A stretch of 64,000 nt of DNA from JANWJE01 sp044326545 (GCA_044326545.1 JBIRBM010000001.1:1-64000); one strand, 5' to 3'; counted from the first letter of the stretch, positions 8,177-16,806 are shown. Made by a program: numbers and translations. The notes: generated from the sequence alone by a model not told the origin.

Positions 8177-9766
8177 CTATTGAATCCTTGTCAGATTGAG
8201 AAAGACGACCGATCCTTCGTCTGATGTGCGGGAGAGACTGACTTTAGCTCTCCTTAGAATGGTGTCAACGTGCTTTTGTGCTGAAGAATGGGGAGTTTCA
8301 GCTAAGCTTGCTTGTAATTGATGTTTGGTAAAAAGAGGGGATTGCCCAGGATGCAGCCCTCCTAAAGAAGCATAGAATAAAATAATATCGCCAATATTCC
8401 AAGGATGTTCAACCTCAATGAAGCGGGCATCTCGATCCGCCCCCAAAGAAGGATTAAGAGAGAGAATCGGTTCTAAATTTGAAGCGGCTCCTCCTTTGTA
8501 CCAAAAATGACCGCAACGGCACGAGATAAATCGAAAGATGTTCTCTTTGGGCATGAGAATCAAATAACTAAACGAAAACTGCTGTTTCATCGGATCATCG
8601 AGCAGCAAAGTGTTGAGTACTTCAGTCATTTCTCGCGGTCGTTTCGTGACTTGGCTCAGTGCACGTACCATTCCTCTGAGTACAGAGGTAAAGACTAATC
8701 CGGGCGATCCCTTAATAGAAGGTTCTCCAATGATGACTCCGAACGATTCGTCGGGAAATGTAAAAAAATCATAATAAAGACTTGAGGTTCCCAGGCTTTT
8801 GTAGGTCCCCAATCCGATGTCCAGTGAAGGCCAAATTGGAGGGATTTGAGGGACGAGTGAAAGTTGTGCTTGACGTAAACTTTCTGATAGGTCACTTAAA
8901 GGATCGAGTTCTTTATTCTCTTTTAGCAACGCAGGGGAGTGTAAATAGGTTGAGACGTCTGTCATAAAATCAACAATATCTTGATAGCGATCTTCAGCTT
9001 TTTGCTGGAGTGCTTTAGCTAAGATTTTTTGTATGCTTTTGGGCATAATGGATAAGTGGATGTGGCCGTGGCTTAATTTTCCTAGAATTAACTCATAGGT
9101 AATGATCGCTAATGAATAAATATCGGAAGGATAGGAAGTCGATTCCGGATCATTTTTCTGTTCGGGACTCATGTAAATGGGAGTGCCGATTAAACGCTTT
9201 TTGGCGTTAATGTCTCTTTGATTATCCGTTAAAACTTGTGCGATTCCAAAATCAATCACCTTGATTCCGCCCGATTCGGTGACTAAAATATTTTCAGGTT
9301 TAAGATCTCGGTGAATGATTCCATGTGCGTGTAAATGACATAATGCCATGGAGATTTCCATGACCAATTCTAAGGCATGCTTGAGTGAAATGAGGTTGCG
9401 TAAAAGATATTGCCTCAGTGAAATGCCTTGAATGAATTCCATGGCGATATAAAGCCCCCCTTCCCACTCTCCTTGTCCATAGAGCTTGACTATATTGGGG
9501 TGGTCGGCCAAGGCAATAATGGCAGCTTCGCGTAAAAAACGTTGCACCATTTCGGGATTCGAGAGAAATTCCGGAAACAAAACCTTAATGGTGATAGGGT
9601 CTTTTGTTTCCGGATGAGTGGCCAGATAAAGAAAACTCATTCCTCCCTTCTCCAATAAAGCTTCAACTTTATACGGGCCGATTTTCTCAGGAAGCCGCTC
9701 GGCTGAAAGAGTTGTTTTGGCTATTGTTGGGTAGGTCTTTTGTTTGTGAAAATCTCGTTCTGTCAT
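8177..9766 (-). CDS. pkn5: Pkn5-like Ser/Thr protein kinase fused to a degenerate SpoIIE/PP2C-like domain
   Basis: 529 residues. Residues 29-275 are a Hanks-type kinase: Gly-rich loop LLEKGGMSFLYLA, ATP lysine in ITIKVL (K61), catalytic HRDLKPEN (D154), DFG (172-174), and GTPIYMSPEQ at the end of the activation loop. All key residues are present. Residues about 320-527 follow the layout of SpoIIE-type PP2C phosphatases: YYDFFTFPDESFGVIIGEPS for GDYYD...IGDVSGKG, NIGDIILFYASLGG for GD-LLLYTDG, and a closing SDEGSVVFLNL for QDDDIT. The metal-binding aspartates appear lost, so this half is probably not catalytic. Lies 10 bases after cdsQ with no Shine-Dalgarno of its own. In Chlamydia the Pkn5 gene occupies the same place between cdsQ and cdsC. 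Confidence 0.9.
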   Translation of the reverse strand: MTERDFHKQKTYPTIAKTTLSAERLPEKIGPYKVEALLEKGGMSFLYLATHPETKDPITIKVLFPEFLSNPEMVQRFLREAAIIALADHPNIVKLYGQGEWEGGLYIAMEFIQGISLRQYLLRNLISLKHALELVMEISMALCHLHAHGIIHRDLKPENILVTESGGIKVIDFGIAQVLTDNQRDINAKKRLIGTPIYMSPEQKNDPESTSYPSDIYSLAIITYELILGKLSHGHIHLSIMPKSIQKILAKALQQKAEDRYQDIVDFMTDVSTYLHSPALLKENKELDPLSDLSESLRQAQLSLVPQIPPIWPSLDIGLGTYKSLGTSSLYYDFFTFPDESFGVIIGEPSIKGSPGLVFTSVLRGMVRALSQVTKRPREMTEVLNTLLLDDPMKQQFSFSYLILMPKENIFRFISCRCGHFWYKGGAASNLEPILSLNPSLGADRDARFIEVEHPWNIGDIILFYASLGGLHPGQSPLFTKHQLQASLAETPHSSAQKHVDTILRRAKVSLSRTSDEGSVVFLNLTRIQ

Positions 9767-9776
9767 AGCGTAGAAA

Positions 9777-11087
9777 TTATGATTGATGCCCTAAATCCAA
9801 AATACGCACTCCAATGACGTCGCCAATTTGAATCAATTCACCTTTTCCGACTGTTTTACCATTGATTGTTAGGTCGACACCATTTTTTGGATGAAGAGTC
9901 ACATTCAGTAAATTTCCCGGTTCTAATTTTAGAAGCTGATCGATTGTCATTTTCACTTGACCGACTTCAACCACAATCGTGACGGGGATCTCTTCTGCAG
10001 AAAAAAGAGGTTGATTTTCCTTTAATTGACGAGAAGGGGGGGGGGATGACGAAGCTCCCGACGTTCTCTTCTGTGTCTCTTGGATTTGAACGTTTGTTTT
10101 AGATTCCGGCTCCTCATTGTCATCAAAGAGATCATCATCTGTATCGGCGAATAAGTCATCATCATCATCATCAATCTCTGAATGATCATGCTCCTCAGTA
10201 AAGTCAAGGTCGCTAAAATCATCATCTGGTTGTTTAGGCATGGAAGTGTCTACCTCATGTAATAACGGGAGTTCTAAAATTTTAAGGGTTTCATCTTTAA
10301 GTTTAGCTCGGAAGGTTTGTTTTCCGTTGATTGTCAACATTAGCCGGCCATCAAAATGGACTGGATCGATAGAGCAGTGATCAAGAGTCAAAAAATCCCC
10401 TAATTTTAGCGACATCCATTCTGCTAAGTTCAGTTGGGTTTTCCCAGCCTCTAAGTGAACGACGATCTCTGCCAATTCGGCGATCTGTTCTGAAAGAATG
10501 CAGGGGTGTTGTTTTGGCGCAAAATAGTCGACCCATGATTGTCGAAATTCAGGGGAAATAATGAATCTTCCTTTTCCTGTGTGATCACCTATTTGAAGGG
10601 CAATATCGAATGTCAGGGAGTCCTCAACGGGAGGAGAGATTTCATTTGTTAACACCGGGCAAAGGTGGCGATCAAAGGAAAGTTGAGTAAAATGATACAG
10701 AGCTTCTATAGCCAAGAAACGGTAAAAACTTTGATTGAATTCCTCATCATAAAGTGGAATAAGGGGGCATTGTTTACTTAGGAGTAAAGCTGCCAAAATG
10801 GGGATCTCCTCTTTTGGGATGATCCAGCATATCTGTCCCTTAATTGAAGGAATTGTGAAAACTAATGGAAAAGGAGAATGACCCATCCCTTCATAAAGAT
10901 GCTCTTTCGATTGCCAAGAGATCTCTCCGGGTAGAATCTTTACGTCTTGACGATCGAAGGAGCGAGCTAAACGAGCAGAAAAATCATCCCAAGGGAAGGG
11001 GGGAGGGGCTCCTGTTAAGGGAATAGAATCGAGTTCCTTGAGATGAGGGTTGATTTCACGTAACCAACCATAAGAGGATGAAGACAT
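9777..11087 (-). CDS. cdsQ: Type III secretion C-ring/sorting platform protein CdsQ (SctQ)
   Basis: About 436 residues from the ATG giving MSSSSYGWLREI; upstream in-frame ATGs at 11105 and 11159 are possible. The C-terminal 75 residues are a SpoA (FliN/YscQ) domain: EIPVTIVVEVGQVKMTIDQL, LKLEPGNLLNVTL, then GELIQIGDVIGVRILDL. The protein should form the cytoplasmic pods that receive cargo with the ATPase. Between about residues 285 and 335 it contains an Asp/Glu-rich tract (for example DDDDDDLFADTDDDLFDD), presumably a disordered linker between an N-terminal domain and the SpoA domain. The tat genes separate it from cdsP, its usual upstream neighbour. Confidence 0.9.
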   Translation of the reverse strand: MSSSSYGWLREINPHLKELDSIPLTGAPPPFPWDDFSARLARSFDRQDVKILPGEISWQSKEHLYEGMGHSPFPLVFTIPSIKGQICWIIPKEEIPILAALLLSKQCPLIPLYDEEFNQSFYRFLAIEALYHFTQLSFDRHLCPVLTNEISPPVEDSLTFDIALQIGDHTGKGRFIISPEFRQSWVDYFAPKQHPCILSEQIAELAEIVVHLEAGKTQLNLAEWMSLKLGDFLTLDHCSIDPVHFDGRLMLTINGKQTFRAKLKDETLKILELPLLHEVDTSMPKQPDDDFSDLDFTEEHDHSEIDDDDDDLFADTDDDLFDDNEEPESKTNVQIQETQKRTSGASSSPPPSRQLKENQPLFSAEEIPVTIVVEVGQVKMTIDQLLKLEPGNLLNVTLHPKNGVDLTINGKTVGKGELIQIGDVIGVRILDLGHQS

Positions 11088-11221
11088 TATGATCGCCTTT
11101 AGCATTGTTTCGTGTTTAGATTTAGGACTCTTGCTCCCTAAGGTGGGTGAGTAACCCAATCATAGATGTCTTAGATGATCAAGTCTATTAAAAACTCACC
11201 TTACTTTGAGTTTGCAAATTT

Positions 11222-12133
11222 TCAACTCATTTTTGGAGGGGGCTTTCTCCGTTTTTTTGCATAATAGATTGCCGCCTCGTAAAGAATGGTCAGAGGAATC
11301 GCTAAAAGCAGTTGAGTCAAGACATCTGGAGGGGTAAGAAGTGCTCCAAGAATAAATGCGACGACGATCATCAAGCGTCGTTTTCGAATCAATTCTTCTG
11401 CCGATATCAGGCGAAAGTGAACGAGAATAAACAATAATAATGCCAACTCTGCAGCCACCGCATGCCCCAAACAAAGAAGCAATAGGTAGTCGATGTAGTG
11501 TGTTAATGTCCAAGCGTTGTGCCCAATTGAATGATTAAAAGAGAGAAGATATTGATTTGCAAGTGGAAGGGTAATGGTGTAGGCAAGGATCATACCAGTT
11601 GCTAAGCAAACGATGGACAAAACCAAAAATGGGAATAATGCAACCCTCTCTTCTTTTCTCAAACCCGGTAAAATAAATTGAAGCCATAGCCAGCCCCAAA
11701 CAGGGGCTGTTGAGGCGAGGCTCAGCCAAAAACAGATTTTTAGAACGAGCGACACTCCTTCTATAGGGCCAAGAATTAAGAAAGAGGGATCAAGAATTTC
11801 TTCATAAAAAAGCGTTTCTCCAGGAGAGACAAGATAGGTGTTTTTTTCTTCTATTTTTGTGATGGGAGCGCTGCCCGAAAGCAGCGTGGCTCCTTCTGGA
11901 AGCTCGAAAGTGGCAGTTTTTGCTGACTGGTTAGTGATTTGAATTCGTTCAACTTTTTTTCGGGTTAAACCGGATGTAGAGCGCTGCGCGGGGTAAGGAG
12001 CGAGCAAATGAAGAATGGGCTTGTAAAATATCAAAAAAAGAAGAAATCCAATTGCCACAACGCTCACTGAACGAATCAATGTCTTGCGCAATTCTTCAAC
12101 GTGCTCCCAAAAATCGGCAAGATTCTCATCCAT
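11222..12133 (-). CDS. tatC: Sec-independent protein translocase TatC
   Basis: 303 residues, a multi-spanning inner-membrane protein. TatC marks: N-terminal FWEHVEELRKTLIRS (the HxEELR motif that binds twin-arginine signals) and the C-terminal block GALLTPPDVLTQLLLAIPLTILYE. TatC recognises folded proteins with twin-arginine leaders. The first periplasmic loop (about residues 45-125, between TM1 and LILGPIEGVSLVLKICFW) is tens of residues longer than in E. coli TatC and contains a beta-rich sequence. The start overlaps the end of tatA by a few bases with no separate ribosome site. Placement inside a T3SS operon is unusual. Confidence 0.9.
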   Translation of the reverse strand: MDENLADFWEHVEELRKTLIRSVSVVAIGFLLFLIFYKPILHLLAPYPAQRSTSGLTRKKVERIQITNQSAKTATFELPEGATLLSGSAPITKIEEKNTYLVSPGETLFYEEILDPSFLILGPIEGVSLVLKICFWLSLASTAPVWGWLWLQFILPGLRKEERVALFPFLVLSIVCLATGMILAYTITLPLANQYLLSFNHSIGHNAWTLTHYIDYLLLLCLGHAVAAELALLLFILVHFRLISAEELIRKRRLMIVVAFILGALLTPPDVLTQLLLAIPLTILYEAAIYYAKKRRKPPPKMS

Positions 12134-12141
12134 TATAACAC

Positions 12142-12357
12142 TTATGAAGGGTCTTTAGGTAAATCGTGTGGAAGGGAAGAGGGAGTGGGCTCTTTTTTTG
12201 TTTCAGATGTTGAAGAGCTCTCCTCTTCTCCTTGACACGCTTTTTTAAACTCCCGAATTCCTTTACCCAAACTTTGAGCAAATTCAGGAAGTCTTTTCCC
12301 TCCAAACAGGATCAAAATAATCACTAAAATCACTAAAATTTCGCCCGTTCCCATCAT
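12142..12357 (-). CDS. tatA: Sec-independent translocase TatA/TatB-type subunit
   Basis: About 71 residues. A single hydrophobic helix (GTGEILVILVIILILFGGKRLPEFAQSLGKGIREFKKA) with the FG-(G/P)-K-(R/K)-LPE hinge and following amphipathic helix define the TatA/B family; the tail is acidic and Ser/Pro-rich. No conserved Glu in the TM start like TatB, so TatA is the better guess, and it may do both jobs. Four ATGs in a row follow an AAGGAG site; the third or fourth is best spaced. The Shine-Dalgarno lies between the cdsP stop and this start, so the gene is co-transcribed with cdsP. Confidence 0.88.
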   Translation of the reverse strand: MMGTGEILVILVIILILFGGKRLPEFAQSLGKGIREFKKACQGEEESSSTSETKKEPTPSSLPHDLPKDPS

Positions 12358-12373
12358 CATCATCTCCTTTTCG

Positions 12374-13621
12374 TTATAAGATCTCTTCATCTTCTCCATT
12401 ATCGGGTTTCTTCTGCCTTTGCTCTCCTTGCTGTTGTTTATCTTGTCGACCCTGCTGCTCTTGTTGATCACGCGATGTTTGCCCGGTATCAACGGTTAAT
12501 AGCGGATCTGCCTGGGTTGTTGTTGTGAGCATATGAATGATAATTCCTTTACGCTCGAGTGTCTCAGTTAATGAATCTTCTGTGAGCTTGCGGTCTAAGA
12601 GCAATTTTGCATCAGGTGATAAATTGGCAAATGAAATATTGAATTCTCTTTTAGCGTGATCAGACGCCGTTAAGGTGATTGTTGCTCCCTCTAAAACAGG
12701 AGGATTGCGAAGAACGATCGTTGTTTGGCTCTCATTGCCTTTTTGCAAGATCTGAATGCGCTCAATCATTTGGGTGGCAAGTTCGTCAATTGTGGATTGA
12801 CGGGCAATCTCTTGATTTTTATCTGCTTTTTCTGTTTGAAGAGAGACTGATTGGACGGTGCCGTTGACTGTCAGTGTTGGGTCGTTTTTTAATTCTGCAG
12901 ATCCTATTGAACCCTCCGTCTCCCTTTTTTTGCTTTTTTTAGAAGAACCCACAGATTCATTCTGTTCCATCAACTCTTCGCCCCCTTTTATCTCTTTCTT
13001 TTTTTGAATGTTTTGCGCAACTGCCGCCCTGTGCGAGTCTGCCAGAGTATCTATTGGGCCGGCCAGTTGTTTTTTCTGTTCCTGTTGCCCTTTTACAGAG
13101 ATTTCGATTTGAGGAGATGAAGCGGAGAAAGCTTCACTTTCTGGTTGTGAGAAGGGATGTGTCTCGATTGGAATCGTTGTTTCGAGATTGAGAGGCTGGC
13201 TTGGGATTAAGTTAGGCAGTTCTTGTGAATGTTCTTTGATTGGTCCCTCTGATTCAAACGGGTTAAATCCGAATGTGTCAGAGCTGAAATTCTCTCCTTG
13301 ATCAGAAGAGAGCTCTTTGTTAGGGTCTAAAGAAGGGAAAAGAGGGCTTGACTCGTTGTTGGGTCTGATATCCCCTTGACTTTTAGAGGGGGGTTTTCCT
13401 TTGGCTTTATTCGATTTAGGCAAATCAAAAAGAGAAGGAGGTTTTTCATCTCCCTCTTCAATAGGAGATACATTTTCCCCATCATCCTTTCTAGATCGCC
13501 CTTCATCCATTGATTTGCGGAAACTGTCGCCTTGAGGAGGTTTATTCGGTTTTGAGCGGTCACTTCGCTTTGTTTCATCATCTCGAGCATCAGGGCGTAT
13601 TGGATTGATATAATTAACCAT
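12374..13621 (-). CDS. cdsP: Type III secretion needle-length/substrate-switch protein CdsP (SctP)
   Basis: 415 residues, hydrophilic and low in complexity, as expected for a YscP/FliK-type ruler. The first 290 residues are Ser/Pro/Glu/Lys-rich; residues about 290-375 form the folded C-terminal switch domain (TTIVLRNPPVLEGATITLTA, FNISFANLSPDAKLLLDRKL); the tail is Gln-rich (RDQQEQQGRQDKQQQGEQRQ). It begins after AGAGGAG. Position between cdsO and the C-ring gene matches chlamydial CdsP (CT671). Assigned mainly by position and the C-terminal block; sequence similarity in this family is weak. Confidence 0.82.
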   Translation of the reverse strand: MVNYINPIRPDARDDETKRSDRSKPNKPPQGDSFRKSMDEGRSRKDDGENVSPIEEGDEKPPSLFDLPKSNKAKGKPPSKSQGDIRPNNESSPLFPSLDPNKELSSDQGENFSSDTFGFNPFESEGPIKEHSQELPNLIPSQPLNLETTIPIETHPFSQPESEAFSASSPQIEISVKGQQEQKKQLAGPIDTLADSHRAAVAQNIQKKKEIKGGEELMEQNESVGSSKKSKKRETEGSIGSAELKNDPTLTVNGTVQSVSLQTEKADKNQEIARQSTIDELATQMIERIQILQKGNESQTTIVLRNPPVLEGATITLTASDHAKREFNISFANLSPDAKLLLDRKLTEDSLTETLERKGIIIHMLTTTTQADPLLTVDTGQTSRDQQEQQGRQDKQQQGEQRQKKPDNGEDEEIL

Positions 13622-13660
13622 ATCTTTTCCACTCCTCTTACATTACACTTTTTATAAAAA

Positions 13661-14158
13661 TTAGCTTTTACGATGTCTCGTCATATAAATCACCGATCCT
13701 AGTTCATCTTGTTCGCGCCCTTCAATCACCTCTAACTCTTTTCGTTTCTCTTTTTCCCAGTCTTTTTTGTGCATCAAAAGTTTGTCAACTTCTTGACGTT
13801 TTCGCTGAAGATCAAGTTTTGCTTCATCTAAATTCTTCTCCGCAATTTTGACTTGCCCTTTTTGGTCATGCACTTTTTTTTCTTCTACTTTAAGCTTTTC
13901 GTCAACTAGCTTAAGATAAACTTTCATTTGCTGCACTGTCGTCGTATTCGTTCCTTGATCTAGTGTGTCGCGCAGCTGTTGTAATTTGTCTTTTTTGTGA
14001 TTCTTCACCTTATCTCGTTCCGCTTCTTTTTCAGCTAATTTTTCCATCTCTTGCTTTAAGGCAATCTGCTTTTGCTTGACCACTTTTTCGGCATCATCGA
14101 CTCTTTTTTGTTTCACCTCAATAATTTGCTTAAGTGGATAGACGATTTTCTTATTCAT
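13661..14158 (-). CDS. cdsO: Type III secretion stalk protein CdsO (SctO/YscO)
   Basis: 165 residues, almost entirely charged alpha-helix with Lys/Glu heptads (EVKQKRVDDAEKVVKQKQIA through DLQRKRQEVDKLLMHKKDWE), predicting two antiparallel coiled-coil arms. This is the form of YscO/FliJ, the stalk that couples the ATPase to the export gate. It sits directly downstream of cdsN and upstream of cdsP, the universal sctN-sctO-sctP order. Confidence 0.88.
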   Translation of the reverse strand: MNKKIVYPLKQIIEVKQKRVDDAEKVVKQKQIALKQEMEKLAEKEAERDKVKNHKKDKLQQLRDTLDQGTNTTTVQQMKVYLKLVDEKLKVEEKKVHDQKGQVKIAEKNLDEAKLDLQRKRQEVDKLLMHKKDWEKEKRKELEVIEGREQDELGSVIYMTRHRKS

Positions 14159-14235
14159 CTTGCTTTACCTTTAGGGGCTATCAAAAACTCGCGGGTCCGC
14201 AGTCGACATTTGCCATTTGAGCTTGAATGAGGAGA

Positions 14236-15552
14236 TTATCTAAAAAGCGATTTCAGAAGCTGCACTGTCTCTTGAAAGGAACACTTTTCATCTACAGCTT
14301 GTTTTAAAAATTTCATGACTTTGTCTATATGATCGATAGCGAAATCTCCAGCTTTGTCGGAGCCTCTTTTATATTCTCCAATTTTAATTAACAGTTCATT
14401 CTTCTTGTGATTAGCCAATACTTCTTTAAGTTTTCCAATGAGCTGAAGATGCTCTTTGGGAATAATTGAGGTAATGACACGGCTCGCTGAAGAGAGGACA
14501 TCGATGGCAGGATAGTGGTATTGCCTTGCTAATTCACTCGATAAAATGATGTGTCCATCTAAAATAGAGCGCACTTCATCTGCAACAGGTTCGTTCATGT
14601 CATCGCCCGCGACCAGAATTGTGTAGAAGGCTGTGATGCTCCCTTTATCAGAGTTTCCGGAGCGCTCAAGGAGTTTTGGCAAGGTTGAGAAAACCGAAGG
14701 GGTATATCCGGCTCGTGCGGGGGGCTCTCCCGCAGCTAATCCCACTTCGCGTAATGCTCTTGCAAATCGAGTGACAGAGTCCATCATGAGAATCACAGAC
14801 TTTCCTTGGTCTCGGAAATATTCAGCAATCGCCGTTCCAACGTAAGCAGCATTCAGACGCAATTGAGACGCTTGATCAGATGTTGAAACAATCAGCACAG
14901 AGCGTTTGAGTCCTTCAGCTCCAAGGTCTTTTTCAATAAACTCCCGCAGTTCCCGCCCCCTCTCGCCAATGAGGCTGATCACATTGACATCTGCAACGGC
15001 ATTTCTGGCAATCATCCCTAAAAGAGTGGATTTCCCTCCTCCGGCTGCTGCGAAAATGCCCACCCTCTGGCCAAGGCCTGTTGTCAGAACACCATCAATT
15101 GCTCTTACTCCTACAGAGATGGGTTTATGAATTGGCATTCGCTTAACGGGATCAGGAGGTGCCTGAATAACCGGGTAAGTCTCATTGAGAATTAAGGGGC
15201 CCTTTGTTTCAACATCTAGAGGTTCCCCAAGTCCATTTAAAATCCGTCCCAATAGTTGAGGGCCAACTTTAATATGGAGGGGAAGATGAGTGGGGATGAC
15301 CTCCGATGAAGGGCCAATTCCTGTCATCTCGCCAAGAGGGGAAAGCAACACTTCATCTCTTGTAAAACCAATGACCTCTGCACGCAAAGGATCTCCTGCT
15401 CGTTTAATCAGGCATACCTCTCCAATCTTGACTTGGGGGACAACCGCTTTGATGAGCATTCCAACAATTTCGGTGATTCGCCCATTAATGGTTGTCAATT
15501 GGAGCTCATCTAAATCTCCAAGCAGCTTTCCTATTTGATCATCAGAAAACAT
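14236..15552 (-). CDS. cdsN: Type III secretion ATPase CdsN (SctN)
   Basis: 438 residues, full length for the YscN/FliI family. Walker A is AAAGGGKST at about residues 168-176; Walker B VILMMD is at about 253-258; the arginine-rich RGREL..FI block and the PARAGYTPSVFS stretch typical of T3SS ATPases are present. The enzyme unfolds effectors and strips chaperones at the cytoplasmic base. Next gene downstream is its stalk partner CdsO. Confidence 0.96.
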   Translation of the reverse strand: MFSDDQIGKLLGDLDELQLTTINGRITEIVGMLIKAVVPQVKIGEVCLIKRAGDPLRAEVIGFTRDEVLLSPLGEMTGIGPSSEVIPTHLPLHIKVGPQLLGRILNGLGEPLDVETKGPLILNETYPVIQAPPDPVKRMPIHKPISVGVRAIDGVLTTGLGQRVGIFAAAGGGKSTLLGMIARNAVADVNVISLIGERGRELREFIEKDLGAEGLKRSVLIVSTSDQASQLRLNAAYVGTAIAEYFRDQGKSVILMMDSVTRFARALREVGLAAGEPPARAGYTPSVFSTLPKLLERSGNSDKGSITAFYTILVAGDDMNEPVADEVRSILDGHIILSSELARQYHYPAIDVLSSASRVITSIIPKEHLQLIGKLKEVLANHKKNELLIKIGEYKRGSDKAGDFAIDHIDKVMKFLKQAVDEKCSFQETVQLLKSLFR

Positions 15553-15604
15553 CTTCTACCTATAAAACTGTCTAAACGCTTGCAAGGAGTGTCCCAGAGC
15601 TTGA

Positions 15605-16444
15605 TTAAACTTGAACGTTCATAATCGTTTTGGTTGATTCCAACGCTTTGTTTAGCAAGCTTGTGAATAATTCGATTTGTTGTTGGACATATCCCATTTT
15701 CATTTGAATGGCGATCATATTTGCCGGAGTAATTTGGCCATTTGCGCTCAATTTTTCAATCACATTATCCAAATTCTGTAGTTGATTTTGACTATTGGTT
15801 AAAAAGCCTAAAAAAGTTTTCACCCCATTTTTTGATGATCCCTCTCCAGTTTGGATTGGGGGAGGGGTATACTCGAGCCCCGCTTTATTTAAGGCGATTT
15901 TTAGGCTGTCATCAATGTGTGTGATGCGATTCTTTAGGAGGGTTTGATAAGAAGGTTTAATCTCTCCTGTATTATTCGCCAGTTGCGTCTTAACCTGTTC
16001 GATTTGCGAGACCATCTCTTTAGCCTGTGTTTTTAAACTTTCCGGGCTGGCACTCGAGATCTGTGTCAAATTTTTATTGAGTTTGGACACTTGGTCCAAA
16101 AGAGAGGCTGACTGAGTCGATGATCCTTTAGTGCGCGTTTCAGAAACCCCTTCGATTTCTGTAGACTCCTGCTGTTGTCTTCGTTTGCGCTCTTCATCTG
16201 TTGCAGTGCCGGTTTTTTGTGCCGTGACATTTTCATCACCAAACACAGGTTTTGGTTCGACGCTTTGCACTTCATTTGCCCCATACACTTTTGTGTCAAT
16301 CCGTTCAAAAGAAGAGGGTTTAATTCCTTGAGCAGCCGATGTAGAACTCATGAAATGATCAAAATGATCTTTATTGGGAAAATTTTCTTGACTCAAAGTA
16401 TTCGATACTTTTTGAACGGCTTCGATTTTATCTGGTGCTGCCAT
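15605..16444 (-). CDS. T3SS-operon protein in the CT668 position
   Basis: 279 residues from the ATG after AAGGGAG (MAAPDKIEAVQKVSNTLS). The first 110 residues are polar; residues 125-200 are helical and coiled-coil-like (LLDQVSKLNKNLTQISSA, AKEMVSQIEQVKTQLANN); the C terminus ends in a hydrophobic helix pair (NMIAIQMKMGYVQQQIELFTSLLNKALEST) that strongly resembles needle or inner-rod subunits. The last block parallels TDMFTMQMSMNTLSQLSEM in the needle gene just upstream. C. trachomatis has an unassigned gene (CT668) here, between cdsG and cdsN. An inner-rod (SctI) role is a hypothesis from the C-terminal similarity. Confidence 0.65.
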   Translation of the reverse strand: MAAPDKIEAVQKVSNTLSQENFPNKDHFDHFMSSTSAAQGIKPSSFERIDTKVYGANEVQSVEPKPVFGDENVTAQKTGTATDEERKRRQQQESTEIEGVSETRTKGSSTQSASLLDQVSKLNKNLTQISSASPESLKTQAKEMVSQIEQVKTQLANNTGEIKPSYQTLLKNRITHIDDSLKIALNKAGLEYTPPPIQTGEGSSKNGVKTFLGFLTNSQNQLQNLDNVIEKLSANGQITPANMIAIQMKMGYVQQQIELFTSLLNKALESTKTIMNVQV

Positions 16445-16563
16445 GGCGGGTCTCCCTTGTGTTAAGGGTCTTATTAAAACAACAATGGCTTTGGCAGAAG
16501 GAAATTCCTCTTGCCAAAGACCATCAATCAAGATTGCCAATCCTTAAACTGGCTGCGTCATCA

Positions 16564-16806
16564 CTACGATTTAACGTTACGCGCCATTGAGGCAACAGCA
16601 CTGTTAGAGGCACTGACAACAGAGGTTGACATTTCAGAAAGCTGTGACAACGTGTTCATCGACATCTGCATCGTAAACATGTCGGTAATGCTAAGGGAGC
16701 TACCCTTTGCTGACATGTCGACCAGCTGTTGTTGTACTTTATTTGTCTGCTCAGCAAGTGTTCTGATTAAAGCATTATAATCAATACCTGAATTTTGATC
16801 GCCCAT
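16564..16806 (-). CDS. cdsF: Type III secretion needle subunit CdsF (SctF)
   Basis: 80 residues, the size of YscF/PrgI needle proteins, starting MGDQNSGIDYNALIRTLAEQ after a GGAG site. Two amphipathic helices are separated by a SAKGSSLSITD turn, followed by the MFTMQMSMNTLSQLSEMSTS helix and a polar tail; no cysteine. It should polymerise into the needle. In the Chlamydia order I remember (cdsE, cdsF, cdsG), the needle gene lies between the two chaperones; here it follows cdsG. Upstream stretch 16807-17088 is non-coding. Confidence 0.85.
   Translation of the reverse strand: MGDQNSGIDYNALIRTLAEQTNKVQQQLVDMSAKGSSLSITDMFTMQMSMNTLSQLSEMSTSVVSASNSAVASMARNVKS

Noticed and set aside
12364..12492. 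46-residue extension of TatA into the end of cdsP
   Set aside because: It overlaps the CdsP C-terminal codons; the AAGGAG site lies after the cdsP stop and points to the ATG run at 12354-12363.
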